Counted from the stretch's first letter, positions 35,270 to 45,776 are shown. The stretch is DNA of 47,803 bases from Nitrospiraceae bacterium (GCA_021373015.1 JAJFTJ010000003.1:1-47803), one strand, 5' to 3'. Numbers and translations: made by a program. Notes: a model not told the origin generated them from the letters alone.

Positions 35270-37846
35270 ATGATAACCATTACTATAAACGGTAAAGAGA
35301 TAAAAATTGAAAAGCCTGTGACAGTGCTGGAGGCTGCAAAGTCTGCCGGCATTAAGATCCCTACGCTATGCAGTCATGAATGGCTGGAAAAATATGGAGG
35401 CTGCAGGATCTGTCTTGTTGAAGTGGAGAAAATGCCAAGGCTTCAAACATCATGCACCCTGATGGCAGCAGACGGAATGGTTATAAATACAGAGACAAAA
35501 AAGATTGCAGAGGCGAGGAAAGGCGTTCTGGAATTTCTGCTCATCAATCATCCGCTTGATTGTCCTGTCTGTGATAAGGCGGGCGAGTGTGAACTGCAGG
35601 ATTTAGTTGTTAAATACGGGGCTTCATCGAGCAGATTCAAAGAAGAAAAAAGAAAAAAAACTGAGAGCCTAGAAGATCCACTCATTGTAAGAAATACTGA
35701 TAGATGCATAATGTGCACCAGATGCGTGAGAATGTGCGCAGGCGTTCAGGGAGCATCAGCTCTTTCTGTGGTGAACAGGGGAGGCCTTTCATGTATTGAA
35801 CCTTTCTCAGGCGGAAAATATGATTGCGAATACTGCGGTCTGTGCATTGCAGTATGCCCTGTAGGCGCAATGATGTCCAGACTTCACAGACATAATTACA
35901 GACCGTGGTTCATATCAGATACTGTGGAGACAATATGCCCTTATTGCGGTGTAGGCTGCACGCTTACGCTACAGGTTCGTTCTAATGTGATCGGACGTGT
36001 TATAGCAAAAGCAGGGAAAGGCGTTAATGACGGATTAATATGTTCTAAGGGCATGTTCGGTTATGAATTTGTCAGGAACCCTGAAAAACTCAGAATGCCT
36101 TTGATAAGAAAAAGAGGCGTGCTTCTTGAAAGCACATGGGAAGAAGCTATAAGTCTAGTTGCTAGAAGGCTTTCAGAGATCAGCGGAAGATACGGCTCCA
36201 AGTCAATAGGCGGTATTGCATCGCCAAGGTGCACAAATGAAGACAACTATGTTTTCCAGAAATTCATGAGAGTGGCACTAAAGACGAATAATATAGACAG
36301 CACTGCAAGATCATGGTACGCAGGGGCTCAGAGATTTATAGAAAATATTCTAGGGCAGGGATCAACGGCAAATATCATATCAGGTCTTTCAAATTCCGAT
36401 GCTGTATTTATTGCCGGCGGAGACCCTTTGTCAGTCAATCCTGTGCTAGGTCTTCAGATAAGGGCATGTTCTAAAAAAGGCGGAAAGATTTTTACGCTGG
36501 GTAATATTAAAGGCTTTCAATATTTTAATCCAATAACACTTAATCCTGCATATTTAACAGATACTTTTGTTCTGGAATTTATTCTCACAGAGCTTAAAAA
36601 GAAAAAAGAGCTTTACAATACAAATTCATCTCTTGAGAAAAAGATTGCTGATATTAATGCATCAATTAATGATGTTGAAAAAACATCTGGTATCTCAAAA
36701 GATGAACTTCGGAAATTTGTTGATTCTCTCTCGCAGTCTTTATCAGCATGTGTAGTAATAGGCAGGGATATTGTCCAGACAAAAAACGGGGCATATAATC
36801 TGCTGCTCTTGGCAGCAATAAGCTATATCTTAAATGCAAGAATATATCTGCTTTCGGAACTTCCGAATGAACAGGGTGTTCTGGATATGGGCTGTATGCC
36901 TGATATGCTTCCGGGATACAGACAGGTTGCAAATTCAGAGCAGAGAAAAAAATATGAACGTGACTGGGGGAGCATGCTCCCAAATGAAAAGGGGCTTACG
37001 ATTTTTGAGATGATAGATGCTGCAAAAAAAGGTTCGTTAAAGGCATTATACGTGATGGGAGAAAATCCAGTATTCAATATCCCTGATTCTAAAAATGTTG
37101 AGGCAGCTATAAGAAATGTCGAGTTCCTTGTTGTGCAGGATATCTTTTTTTCTGAGACAGCAAAGATGGCGGATGTTGTTCTTCCTGCGCTCAGCTGGGG
37201 TGAGAAGGAAGGCACATTCACAAATCTTGAGAGAAGGATACAGCGTCTTAAAAAAGCGGTTCATAGAGACGGGAAGGATGACTGGAAGATTATCTGCGAA
37301 CTTTCGGAAAAACTCGGATATGATTTTATTTATCCTGACACTGAATCTGTATTTGACGAGATAAGCAGAGTCTCCCCGTTATATAAGGGGTTAAAGTACA
37401 AGTATATAGAGAGAGGGAATGTGATGTATCCGTATAACAGTTCCTCTGACATGGCTATTGTGGATGTTAATGCGTCTAAACATGAAATATCCGTAAGGGA
37501 AGGATTATATATTAAAGTTGAACAACCCTTGTTCCATTCACGCACGCTTTCGAGAAAGGCTCCTGCTCTTTTAAAAATTTATCCGAATGCATCGGTAAAG
37601 ATAAATCAGAGAACTGCTGATAGGCTTTCATTGCAAGCAGGCGGCATGATGAGGATCACGACTAAGGTTAATTCTATAGAGCTGCCTTTGAATGTTGATT
37701 CTTCGCTTGATGATAATTGCATTATGCTGTCGAATAATTTTGAGGACAAGGGAGCGTATAGTCTTGTGGAGTATTCAGTTGACTCTGTTACAGGCGCAGC
37801 ATGTATTGATGCCAATGATATAAAGATAGAAAAGGCAGGAAGATGA
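35270..37846 (+). CDS. nuoG: NADH-quinone oxidoreductase subunit G
   Basis: The 858-residue subunit starts with a [2Fe-2S] domain (CSHEWLEKYGGCRIC then C in QTSCT). Next comes HPLDCPVCDKAGECELQD with its His and three Cys ligands, then two ferredoxin-like sets (CIMCTRCVRMC and CEYCGLCIAVCPVG). After these comes CPYCGVGC with a later ICSKG, the extra [4Fe-4S] site seen in formate-dehydrogenase-like molybdopterin proteins, then a molybdopterin-oxidoreductase fold and a C-terminal MopB-like domain. The fold is normally without molybdenum in complex I. It ends in an ATGA overlap with nuoH. Confidence 0.95.
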   Translation: MITITINGKEIKIEKPVTVLEAAKSAGIKIPTLCSHEWLEKYGGCRICLVEVEKMPRLQTSCTLMAADGMVINTETKKIAEARKGVLEFLLINHPLDCPVCDKAGECELQDLVVKYGASSSRFKEEKRKKTESLEDPLIVRNTDRCIMCTRCVRMCAGVQGASALSVVNRGGLSCIEPFSGGKYDCEYCGLCIAVCPVGAMMSRLHRHNYRPWFISDTVETICPYCGVGCTLTLQVRSNVIGRVIAKAGKGVNDGLICSKGMFGYEFVRNPEKLRMPLIRKRGVLLESTWEEAISLVARRLSEISGRYGSKSIGGIASPRCTNEDNYVFQKFMRVALKTNNIDSTARSWYAGAQRFIENILGQGSTANIISGLSNSDAVFIAGGDPLSVNPVLGLQIRACSKKGGKIFTLGNIKGFQYFNPITLNPAYLTDTFVLEFILTELKKKKELYNTNSSLEKKIADINASINDVEKTSGISKDELRKFVDSLSQSLSACVVIGRDIVQTKNGAYNLLLLAAISYILNARIYLLSELPNEQGVLDMGCMPDMLPGYRQVANSEQRKKYERDWGSMLPNEKGLTIFEMIDAAKKGSLKALYVMGENPVFNIPDSKNVEAAIRNVEFLVVQDIFFSETAKMADVVLPALSWGEKEGTFTNLERRIQRLKKAVHRDGKDDWKIICELSEKLGYDFIYPDTESVFDEISRVSPLYKGLKYKYIERGNVMYPYNSSSDMAIVDVNASKHEISVREGLYIKVEQPLFHSRTLSRKAPALLKIYPNASVKINQRTADRLSLQAGGMMRITTKVNSIELPLNVDSSLDDNCIMLSNNFEDKGAYSLVEYSVDSVTGAACIDANDIKIEKAGR

Positions 37847-38889
37847 GCGGATTTTTTGAAGGCCTAATCGGAGTAGAAACCCTGAATTTCATCATAAGTA
37901 TTGGACTGATACTTATTAAGGCTGTTTTTGTTCTTGTTACAGCTTTGATTCATGTTGCATACGCAACATATTTCGAGCGTAAGGTCATAGGACACATGCA
38001 GTTGAGAATCGGCCCTATGGAAGTAGGATATCACGGCCTGCTCCAGCCGATTGCTGACGGAATAAAACTCTTTTTTAAAGAGGACATAATACCGGCTAAT
38101 GCAGACAAACCGCTTTTTTATTTTGCGCCTGTTGTATTTACAGTCTCAGCGCTTACATCCTTATCCGTTATCCCGTTCTTTCAGGATTTTGTTATAGCAG
38201 ATATAAATATAGGACTGCTATTCATTTTTGCAATGTCATCTCTGGGCGCATACGGCATTGTGATATCCGGATGGGCGTCTAATTCAAAATATGCATTTCT
38301 CGGTGGATTAAGATCAGCGTCACAGGTTATAAGCTATGAGATTGCTATGGGACTAAGTCTTGTAGGCGTGATGATAATGGCAGGCTCTCTTAATCTTTCT
38401 GATATTGTGAGGGCTCAGCACAGTTATCCGACTGGTATCTTTGCGATACCTCAGATACTGGGTTTTTGTGTTTTTGTTGTTGCTGCATTTGCTGAGACGA
38501 ACAGGCTTCCCTTTGATCTTCCTGAGGCTGAGAGCGAGCTTGTTGCAGGATATTTTACAGAATACAGCGGCTTCAGATTCTCGCTTTTTTTTCTGGGCGA
38601 ATATACAGCAATGATAATAATGGCTTCCATTTCAGCCATATGTTTTCTGGGAGGCTGGACGATCCCAAGATTTATAACTGATATGTTTCCTTTTCTTCTG
38701 AGCATTCCAGGAATTGTGTGGTTTCTTTTAAAGGTATATGCATTCATGTTCCTTTATTATTGGGTAAGGGCAACACTTCCCAGATACAGATATGACCAGC
38801 TTATGGCTATCGGATGGAAAATGCTTATTCCTTTGGCGCTATTTAATATTTTAATAACAGCAGTGCTGAAGATTAAAGGGCTTATATGA
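37843..38889 (+). CDS. nuoH: NADH-quinone oxidoreductase subunit H
   Basis: The 348-residue membrane subunit has about eight helices and typical loops: FERKVIGHMQLRIGPMEVG, ADGIKLFFKEDIIPANAD, and ETNRLPFDLPEAESELVAGY. These form the quinone entry channel where the two arms meet. It overlaps nuoG and nuoI by 4 bases each (ATGA). Confidence 0.97.
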   Translation: MSGFFEGLIGVETLNFIISIGLILIKAVFVLVTALIHVAYATYFERKVIGHMQLRIGPMEVGYHGLLQPIADGIKLFFKEDIIPANADKPLFYFAPVVFTVSALTSLSVIPFFQDFVIADINIGLLFIFAMSSLGAYGIVISGWASNSKYAFLGGLRSASQVISYEIAMGLSLVGVMIMAGSLNLSDIVRAQHSYPTGIFAIPQILGFCVFVVAAFAETNRLPFDLPEAESELVAGYFTEYSGFRFSLFFLGEYTAMIIMASISAICFLGGWTIPRFITDMFPFLLSIPGIVWFLLKVYAFMFLYYWVRATLPRYRYDQLMAIGWKMLIPLALFNILITAVLKIKGLI

Positions 38890-39449
38890 GAACTGGCTTC
38901 GAAAAAATTTTAAGAAAAGTATTATTCATCGATATAGCCGAGGGAATGCTGCTGACCTTCAGAACAATGTTCAGGCATGCTGTTACAAGAAGATATCCCA
39001 AGGTAAAAAGACCGGTCAAGTTTGGCTACAGGGGTCTGCATGCGCTTGCAAAAGATGAGAATGGAAAAATGAAATGCGTTGGATGCGGTTTATGCAGTTC
39101 ATACTGTCCGTCAAAGTGCATATACATATATACCAGAGACGGGGAAGATCATAATAAGGTTGTTGACAGATATGAGATAGAAGTCCTCAGATGTGTTTAT
39201 TGCGGCTTTTGCGTGGAGGCATGTCCATTTGGAGCTATAGCAATGAGCGAGCATTACGAATATTCAGGTTACTGCAGAGATGATTTCTACATGACAAAAG
39301 AAAAACTCCTTGAAAACTGGAACAAGTATTTTTCAGGCGATAAGGCTGAAAAATATTTTGAAAAAATATGGCGTCCTAAAAAAGATGATTTTTCAGGATA
39401 TGAAGGACAGGCTGTATTCAAAGGAATAAAAAAGGGAGAGGGGAAATAA
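38886..39449 (+). CDS. nuoI: NADH-quinone oxidoreductase subunit I
   Basis: The 187-residue ferredoxin-like subunit carries clusters N6a and N6b: CVGCGLCSSYCPSKC and CVYCGFCVEACPFGA. The N-terminal amphipathic helix precedes the clusters. It conducts electrons toward N2. The start overlaps nuoH by 4 bases and nuoJ follows without a gap. Confidence 0.97.
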   Translation: MRTGFEKILRKVLFIDIAEGMLLTFRTMFRHAVTRRYPKVKRPVKFGYRGLHALAKDENGKMKCVGCGLCSSYCPSKCIYIYTRDGEDHNKVVDRYEIEVLRCVYCGFCVEACPFGAIAMSEHYEYSGYCRDDFYMTKEKLLENWNKYFSGDKAEKYFEKIWRPKKDDFSGYEGQAVFKGIKKGEGK

Positions 39450-39959
39450 ATGTTCAATACAGCTCCTCAGTTATTTTTTGCATATTTTTCAGCAGTGATA
39501 TTGATACTTTCTGTGGTCGTTATTACGAGGAAAAATCCCGTTCACAGTGTTATATGGATGCTGTTTTTGTTTTTCCATATAGCAGGACTTTATCTTTTCC
39601 TTAATGCAGAATTTATTGCTGCAATACAGATAATCATATATGCAGGCGCAATACTTGTTCTTTTCCTCTTTGTTGTTTTTCTTCTCAATCTCAGACAAGA
39701 GATAAGAGGCAAAAGCTATATTAAATTATGGCCGATAACGCTTATTTTTTCATCAAGCATATTCGTAATAATGCTGACGGTCTTGAGGTCATTTGAACTG
39801 GCTCCTTCAGGGCAATATACGATCGAACTTATAAAAAAGGAAACACATACAAAAATTCTCGGACAATTGCTTTATTCAGAATTTTTATTTCCTTTTGAAA
39901 TAGCATCATTGATACTTCTGGTTGCAATAGTGGGAGCGGTTGTTCTTGCTAAGAAATGA
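39450..39959 (+). CDS. nuoJ: NADH-quinone oxidoreductase subunit J
   Basis: A 169-residue membrane subunit with about five helices. NPVHSVIWMLFLF and the QIIIYAGAILVLFLFVVFL helix are the family's best-conserved part, around the pi-bulge helix III. Its ATG follows directly on the nuoI stop. Confidence 0.94.
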   Translation: MFNTAPQLFFAYFSAVILILSVVVITRKNPVHSVIWMLFLFFHIAGLYLFLNAEFIAAIQIIIYAGAILVLFLFVVFLLNLRQEIRGKSYIKLWPITLIFSSSIFVIMLTVLRSFELAPSGQYTIELIKKETHTKILGQLLYSEFLFPFEIASLILLVAIVGAVVLAKK

Positions 39960-39981
39960 CCAAGAATAGATTGGAGGCAGG

Positions 39982-40284
39982 ATGGTGCCGTTAAACTGGT
40001 ATCTGATACTCAGCACAGCAGTATTCATAATAGGAATGATCGGGTTTCTCACAAGAAGAAATCTGATAATAATATTCATGTCAATAGAGCTTATGCTCAA
40101 CGGAGTAAATATCAGCCTTGTAGCTATAAGCCACTATATGCAGGACATGAGAGGGCAGATTTTTGTTTTCTTTATTATTGCTGTTGCAGCTGCAGAGGCA
40201 GCAATTGGTCTTGCAATAATAATGGCGCTGTTCAGAAATAAGCCGACAGTTTATGTTGATGAAATGAATGAGATGAAGGGATGA
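39982..40284 (+). CDS. nuoK: NADH-quinone oxidoreductase subunit K
   Basis: The 100-residue three-helix subunit is the usual size. It contains the two membrane glutamates of proton transfer, in [11 protein letters not shown] and [12 protein letters not shown] good GGAGG lies upstream, and the gene overlaps nuoL by 4 bases. Confidence 0.96.
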   Translation: MVPLNWYLILSTAVFIIGMIGFLTRRNLIIIFMSIELMLNGVNISLVAISHYMQDMRGQIFVFFIIAVAAAEAAIGLAIIMALFRNKPTVYVDEMNEMKG

Positions 40285-42209
40285 ACTTTATGCAGAGTTA
40301 TTTGCTTATACCGCTTCTGCCGCTGGCAGCCTTTGCGGTAAATATCATTTTTGGCAGATGGTTTATCAGAGATAAAGCTCACTGGATCTCAATACCTGCG
40401 GTTGTTGGTTCATGGATAGTGTCTGTGATGACACTTATTGATGTCATGTCAGGAAAAACTTTTAACCAGGACTTGTATTCCTGGATAGTCTCAGGTAGTT
40501 TCAAAGTTTCTATTGGATTTTTAATTGACCAGTTAACAGCAGTGATGTTGTTTGTGGTGACAACCTGCAGCGCTGTAATTCATATATATTCAGTGGGCTA
40601 CATGCATGATGACAGAGGCTATTACAGATTTTTCGCGTACATGAGTCTTTTTACATTCTCAATGCTAATGCTCATAATGGCAAATAATTTTCTCCAGCTT
40701 TATCTTGGATGGGAAGCAGTAGGCTTGTGCTCATATTTTCTCATTGGATATTACTTTAATAAAAAATCTGCATCTGATGCCGGTAAAAAAGCTTTCATAG
40801 TAAACAGGTTCGGCGATTTTGGATTTGGGCTGGGCGTGATAATAATTTTTCTGACATTTGGGACTCTTTATTATGAACCTGTATTTGCAAAATCCAGCGG
40901 TCTTGCATTAACGACTATTAGCTTTCTTGGATACGACATTCATCTTATGACATTAATAGCGCTTCTTTTATTCTGCGGCGCAATTGGAAAATCAGCGCAG
41001 ATGCCTCTGCATGTCTGGCTGCCTGATGCAATGGAAGGCCCAACACCTGTAAGCGCTCTTATTCATGCAGCAACGATGGTCACAGCAGGAGTGTTTCTTG
41101 TTGCAAGATGCAGTCCGATATTTAATCTCTCTGAGACAGCGATGATAATAGTTGCTTTAACAGGCGCGATAACCTCGCTCTTTGCTGCAACAATCGGCCT
41201 TGTGCAGAATGACATAAAAAGGATTATTGCCTACTCAACGATAAGCCAGCTTGGTTACATGTTTTTTGCATGCGGTGTCGGAGCTTTTTCAGCGGGAGTT
41301 TTCCATCTGTACACCCATGCATTTTTTAAGGCGCTACTATTCCTCTGCGCAGGCAGTGTGATGCATGCAATGTCAGGTGAACTTAATATACAGAAAATGG
41401 GCGGTTTAAAAAAACACATGCCTATTACGTACATTACTATGCTGATAGCATCACTGAGCATTGCAGGTGTTCCGGGGTTTGCGGGATTTTTCAGTAAGGA
41501 TGAGATACTCTGGCTTGCATATTCAGGCACAAGCCCTGTTGGAAAATTTGTCTGGATTACAGGAACTGCAGTTGCATTTCTGACTGCCTTTTATTCATTC
41601 AGACTTATATTTCTCACATTTCACGGGAAATTCAGGGGAACGAACGAACAGGAGCATCATCTTCATGAGTCGCCAAAGACAATGACAATCCCTCTTATAT
41701 TGCTCTGCATCGGTGCAGTTGCAGCAGGTTGGTTCGGGATACCGCATCTGCTCGGAGGAGGCGATCGATTTGCCGAGTTTCTAAAGCCGGTGCTGGGACA
41801 TTCAGCATCAAATGGAACGCATTTGGAAGAATGGTTCGTTATGAGTGCATCCGTCATAGCAGGGCTTGCAGGTATTGGGCTGGCATTTTTATTTTATCTT
41901 GTCAAGACAGATATGCCTCAAAGAATTGCCGTGAAATTCAGATTTACATACAGAGTTTTTTTCAATAAATATTATATTGATGAATTCTATGATTTGATAA
42001 TTGTAAGACCCTGCATATGGTTTGCAAAAAATATCCTTGTCAATATTACTGATGCAAGGATTATAGAGGCAGTAGTCAACGGTCTGCCGAATGCAATCGG
42101 CGCATTCAGCCAAAGATTGAGAAAAATACAAACAGGATTCATACAGCATTATGCAGTCATGATGGTCCTGGGAATGCTCATTATTACCGCATTCATGTTC
42201 TTAAAGTAG
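40281..42209 (+). CDS. nuoL: NADH-quinone oxidoreductase subunit L
   Basis: The 642-residue antiporter-like subunit has about sixteen helices. [18 protein letters not shown] carries the key glutamate, [21 protein letters not shown] the central lysine, and [16 protein letters not shown] a further lysine. The C-terminus includes the long lateral helix that spans NuoM and NuoN. It is the distal proton pump of the membrane arm. Confidence 0.96.
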   Translation: MNFMQSYLLIPLLPLAAFAVNIIFGRWFIRDKAHWISIPAVVGSWIVSVMTLIDVMSGKTFNQDLYSWIVSGSFKVSIGFLIDQLTAVMLFVVTTCSAVIHIYSVGYMHDDRGYYRFFAYMSLFTFSMLMLIMANNFLQLYLGWEAVGLCSYFLIGYYFNKKSASDAGKKAFIVNRFGDFGFGLGVIIIFLTFGTLYYEPVFAKSSGLALTTISFLGYDIHLMTLIALLLFCGAIGKSAQMPLHVWLPDAMEGPTPVSALIHAATMVTAGVFLVARCSPIFNLSETAMIIVALTGAITSLFAATIGLVQNDIKRIIAYSTISQLGYMFFACGVGAFSAGVFHLYTHAFFKALLFLCAGSVMHAMSGELNIQKMGGLKKHMPITYITMLIASLSIAGVPGFAGFFSKDEILWLAYSGTSPVGKFVWITGTAVAFLTAFYSFRLIFLTFHGKFRGTNEQEHHLHESPKTMTIPLILLCIGAVAAGWFGIPHLLGGGDRFAEFLKPVLGHSASNGTHLEEWFVMSASVIAGLAGIGLAFLFYLVKTDMPQRIAVKFRFTYRVFFNKYYIDEFYDLIIVRPCIWFAKNILVNITDARIIEAVVNGLPNAIGAFSQRLRKIQTGFIQHYAVMMVLGMLIITAFMFLK

Positions 42210-42239
42210 ATCATGCAAGAAATTTTTACAGGAGAGATG

Positions 42240-43763
42240 ATGAATAAACTGGGTTATCCAATACTCAGCGTGCTTATATTCCTGCCTGTTGCAGGAGCGC
42301 TGTTGCTGCTTCTCATCAACAGGTCGAGAGAGAATTTGATTAAATGGCTGAGTCTTGTAACCAGCATCGCAACATTTATTATCTCGATCCCGCTTTTTAC
42401 TAATTTTGACAAAGGCACTTATCTTATGCAGTTTGTTGAAAATACTGAATGGATCAAGTCTCTGAATATAAATTATCATCTTGGTATTGACGGGATCAGC
42501 ATACTTTTCGTTCTTCTTTCTGCTTTAATCACAATCCTATGTATTCTAATATCATGGAATTCTATTACATTGAAAGTAAAAGAGTTCTATATATCTCTGC
42601 TGGTAATCGAGGGCGCAATAATAGGCGTCTTCTGCTCTCTTGATCTAGTTCTCTTTTATCTTTTCTGGGAAGCGATGCTTATTCCCATGTATCTGCTGAT
42701 TGGCGTGTGGGGAGGAGAGAAAAGAATTTATGCTGCGATCAAATTTTTTCTCTACACATTGGCAGGAAGCGTTCTGATGCTTGTCGGGATAATAGTCCTC
42801 TATTTCCATTCAGGCAGCACATTCAACCTTCTTGAACTTATCGAAAAAACTTATCCTTATAAACTTCAGCTCTGGCTTTTCTGGGCATTCTTTGCAGCAT
42901 TCGCAGTCAAGGTGCCGATGATCCCAGTTCATACATGGCTTCCTGATGCACACACAGAAGCTCCTACGGCAGGAAGCGTTATACTTGCTGCTGTGCTGAT
43001 AAAAATGGGGGCATACGGTTTTTTGAGATTTTCTCTTCCGCTTTTTCCAGAGGCATCAAAGGCAATGGCTCCTGCAATGATGATACTTTCTGTGATAGCG
43101 ATAATATACGGAGGGATTATATGCCTTGCACAGACAGACCTGAAAAGACTGATAGCGTACAGCTCTGTAAGTCATATGGGATTTGTAACATTAGGAATTT
43201 TTGCATTGAACTTCCAGGGGATGGAAGGCGGAATACTTCAGATGATTAATCACGGAATAATTACAGGAGGACTGTTTCTCAGCGTAGGAATTATTTATGA
43301 CAGGACGCATACAAGACAGATATCTGAATATGGAGGCGTTGCATCAGTGATGCCTGTATATTCAGGAGTATTCATGGTATTAACTCTTGCAGCCATAGCT
43401 CTTCCAGGAACAAACGGATTTATAGGAGAATTTCTGATAATTCTGGGAGGTTTCAAGGCAAAACAATTGATTGGCATATTAGCAGCATCAGGAGTAGTAA
43501 TTGGCGCAGCATATATGCTCTGGTTTTATCAGAGAATATTTTTCATGGAGACCAATAGGAAGGTTAAAGGATTAAACGATATAAATCTCAGAGAAGCGGT
43601 TGCATTGCTGCCTATGATAATTTTGATATTCTGGATCGGGATTTATCCCGAAGCATTTCTCTCTGTAATGCATGAGTCTGTAAGAAATCTTATCAGTCAC
43701 ATAAATTCCCATACAGGAAATTCTGCCATGATTGAAAAAAATATTCTGGAGATTATTAGATGA
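42240..43763 (+). CDS. nuoM: NADH-quinone oxidoreductase subunit M
   Basis: I prefer the ATG at 42240, which has AGGAGA (42230-42235) at a workable distance; an in-frame ATG at 42213 would add 9 residues with no ribosome site. The 507-residue antiporter-like subunit contains YLFWEAMLIPMYLLIG, AFAVKVPMIPVHTWLPDAHTEAPTAGS and LIAYSSVSHMGF, the glutamate and lysine positions of the proton channel. It overlaps nuoN by 4 bases. Confidence 0.95.
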   Translation: MNKLGYPILSVLIFLPVAGALLLLLINRSRENLIKWLSLVTSIATFIISIPLFTNFDKGTYLMQFVENTEWIKSLNINYHLGIDGISILFVLLSALITILCILISWNSITLKVKEFYISLLVIEGAIIGVFCSLDLVLFYLFWEAMLIPMYLLIGVWGGEKRIYAAIKFFLYTLAGSVLMLVGIIVLYFHSGSTFNLLELIEKTYPYKLQLWLFWAFFAAFAVKVPMIPVHTWLPDAHTEAPTAGSVILAAVLIKMGAYGFLRFSLPLFPEASKAMAPAMMILSVIAIIYGGIICLAQTDLKRLIAYSSVSHMGFVTLGIFALNFQGMEGGILQMINHGIITGGLFLSVGIIYDRTHTRQISEYGGVASVMPVYSGVFMVLTLAAIALPGTNGFIGEFLIILGGFKAKQLIGILAASGVVIGAAYMLWFYQRIFFMETNRKVKGLNDINLREAVALLPMIILIFWIGIYPEAFLSVMHESVRNLISHINSHTGNSAMIEKNILEIIR

Positions 43764-45190
43764 CATTGAATTTTATTGCTGAACTAAGACCGATTTTGTC
43801 TGAAATGCTGATGACATGTCTTGCTCTGGTTGTTCTTCTTCTGGAGGTTTTTGTTAAGAGAAAAGAGACGATTGGATTCATAGGCATAATAGGCGCTGTC
43901 TTTGCCGCTTATTTTCTCGCAGGCTCTGGAGGGAAATTATTCAACGGGATGTTTATCTCAGACGGCTACAGCATATTTTTTAAAGTGATTTTTATTCTGA
44001 ATGTAATAGTCTCAATTCTCATGTCAGTCAGATATGTAAAGATAGAGAATATAAATCACGGCGAATATTATGGTCTTATGCTTTTTTCCACAATAGGAAT
44101 GATGCTCATGGCATCGGCAGGAGACCTTATGGTTCTCTATCTTGGTGTCGAACTCATGGCTTTAAGCGTATATGTGCTTACAGGTTTTATTAAACACGAT
44201 ATAAAGTCAAATGAGGCTTCGATAAAGTATTTTCTCCTTGGAGTTTTTGCATCGGCATTTCTTCTTTACGGAATTGCGATGATATACGGCACTGCGGGAA
44301 CGACTGATATTAATGGGATAGCAAATTACATAGAGAAAAACAACATCGCAGGTAATCCTGTGCTTATCCTCGCGATGATTTTTTTTGTAATTGCCTTTTC
44401 ATTCAAAATAGCAGCTGTGCCTTTTCATATGTGGGCTCCTGATGCTTACGAAGGAGCGCCCACCTCTGTAACGGCATTTATGTCAGTTGGTCCAAAGGCA
44501 GCAGGATTTGCTGTGATAGGAAGAGTATTTTTTATTGCATTCAGCAGCTTAAAGGTTGAATGGACTGCTGTTTTAATTCCCATAGCAATACTCACGATGG
44601 CAGCAGGAAACATACTTGCCCTGTCGCAGACGAACATAAAAAGAATGCTTGCATATTCTTCAATAGCACATGCAGGCTATATCCTCTTAGGAATAGTCTC
44701 CGGCACTGCTGACGGGATATCAAGCGTACTCTTTTATTTGCTTGTGTATGCGTTCATGAATCTTGGAGCATTCGCTGTAGTCGTAATGCTAAGGTCTGAA
44801 GGATTCAAAGGCGATAATATAAGAGACTACGAAGGACTTGCAAAGACTCATCCTGTGGCAGCAGCTCTGATGCTTGTGTTTATGTTTTCCCTGACAGGAA
44901 TTCCTCCTGCCGCCGGATTCATGGCAAAATTTTATATTTTCATATCTGCTGTTAATGCAGGCTACACATGGCTTGTTATAATCGCAGTTATCTTCAGTGT
45001 TGTGTCGGCATATTTTTATCTGAGAATTGTCATGCTGATGTATATGAGAGATCCTATAGAAATTCAGAAAATATCTTTGTCGCCTGCACTGGGTTTTGCT
45101 TTGATGATAACAGCTGCTGCAGTTATAATCATCGGAATTTTTCCATCCTATTTTATCAATCTTGCGCAAGCAGCACTGCTGATTATTTAA
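43760..45190 (+). CDS. nuoN: NADH-quinone oxidoreductase subunit N
   Basis: The 476-residue antiporter-like subunit shows YLGVELMALSVYVLTGF, FKIAAVPFHMWAPDAYEGAPT and MLAYSSIAHAGYILLG, the matching proton-channel motifs. It ends the 14-gene operon. About 50 bases later a separate promoter starts the next gene; no hairpin terminator is obvious between. Confidence 0.96.
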   Translation: MTLNFIAELRPILSEMLMTCLALVVLLLEVFVKRKETIGFIGIIGAVFAAYFLAGSGGKLFNGMFISDGYSIFFKVIFILNVIVSILMSVRYVKIENINHGEYYGLMLFSTIGMMLMASAGDLMVLYLGVELMALSVYVLTGFIKHDIKSNEASIKYFLLGVFASAFLLYGIAMIYGTAGTTDINGIANYIEKNNIAGNPVLILAMIFFVIAFSFKIAAVPFHMWAPDAYEGAPTSVTAFMSVGPKAAGFAVIGRVFFIAFSSLKVEWTAVLIPIAILTMAAGNILALSQTNIKRMLAYSSIAHAGYILLGIVSGTADGISSVLFYLLVYAFMNLGAFAVVVMLRSEGFKGDNIRDYEGLAKTHPVAAALMLVFMFSLTGIPPAAGFMAKFYIFISAVNAGYTWLVIIAVIFSVVSAYFYLRIVMLMYMRDPIEIQKISLSPALGFALMITAAAVIIIGIFPSYFINLAQAALLII

Positions 45191-45240
45191 AATCAACAAA
45201 AATCACTCTTAAAAAATCTTTAAAAAGTGCAGAAAAATTA

Positions 45241-45269
45241 TTGACAATATCATTCTCCTCTGGTAGGAT
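45241..45269 (+). promoter_or_regulatory. sigma-70-type promoter for the SWIB protein gene
   Basis: A perfect -35 TTGACA (45241-45246) and -10 TAGGAT (45264-45269) lie 17 bases apart. The start would be near 45276, leaving a leader of about 65 bases with GGAGGGG before the ATG. This suggests strong independent expression. Confidence 0.75.
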
Positions 45270-45340
45270 TTCACTAGAATAGAATTTTGATAATTTCAAA
45301 AGCATCATGATGATGCTGCAGAAAAATAGAGGAGGGGAAT

Positions 45341-45715
45341 ATGGCAAAGAAAAAAGCAGCGAAGAAGAAAGTAGCAAAGAAAAAAGTTGTAAAGAAGAAA
45401 ACCGCAAAAAAAGCAGCAAAGAAAAAAGTCGCGAAAAAGAAACCTGCAAAAGCAAAAACCAAGAGAAAACCAAATGCAGCATTCATGAAGCCTATGCATA
45501 TTAGTACTGCCCTTTCAAGGGTAGTTGGTTCTGCTCCAATTCCAAGAACAGAAGTAACAAAGAAACTCTGGGCATATATCAAGAAGAATAAACTCCAGGA
45601 TTCAGTAAACAGAAGACAGATCAATGCTGATGCTAACCTGAGAGAAGTATTCGGAGGAAAAGGTTCAGTATCAATGTTCGAGATGACCAAGCTGGTCAAC
45701 AAACACCTGAGCTAA
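45341..45715 (+). CDS. SWIB-domain protein with lysine-rich histone-H1-like tail
   Basis: The 124-residue protein begins with about 45 residues made almost wholly of lysine, alanine and valine in KKVAKKK-type repeats, like the tail of histone H1 or of bacterial HU-type DNA-compacting proteins. Residues about 50-124 form a SWIB/MDM2 domain, seen in the pattern ALSRVVGSAPIPRTEVTKKLWAYIKKNKLQD and INADANLREVFGG. SWIB domains are mainly eukaryotic chromatin modules but occur in some bacteria such as Chlamydia. It probably binds DNA non-specifically; its bacterial role is not settled. It has its own promoter and terminator. Confidence 0.9.
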   Translation: MAKKKAAKKKVAKKKVVKKKTAKKAAKKKVAKKKPAKAKTKRKPNAAFMKPMHISTALSRVVGSAPIPRTEVTKKLWAYIKKNKLQDSVNRRQINADANLREVFGGKGSVSMFEMTKLVNKHLS

Positions 45716-45742
45716 AAAGTTTTATTAATTTGTTTTTAGCAG

Positions 45743-45776
45743 GGCAGGCAGACTAAATGGTTTGCCTGCCTTTTTT
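45743..45776 (+). terminator. rho-independent terminator after the SWIB gene
   Basis: GGCAGGCA (45743-45750) and TGCCTGCC (45763-45770) pair as a GC-rich stem with a 12-base loop, followed by six T. It lies 28 bases after the stop codon. Confidence 0.85.

Noticed and set aside
45305-45504. Alternative frames over the lysine-rich tail of the SWIB gene
   Set aside because: Low-complexity A-rich repeats keep several frames open; only the frame at 45341 has a ribosome site and a domain.
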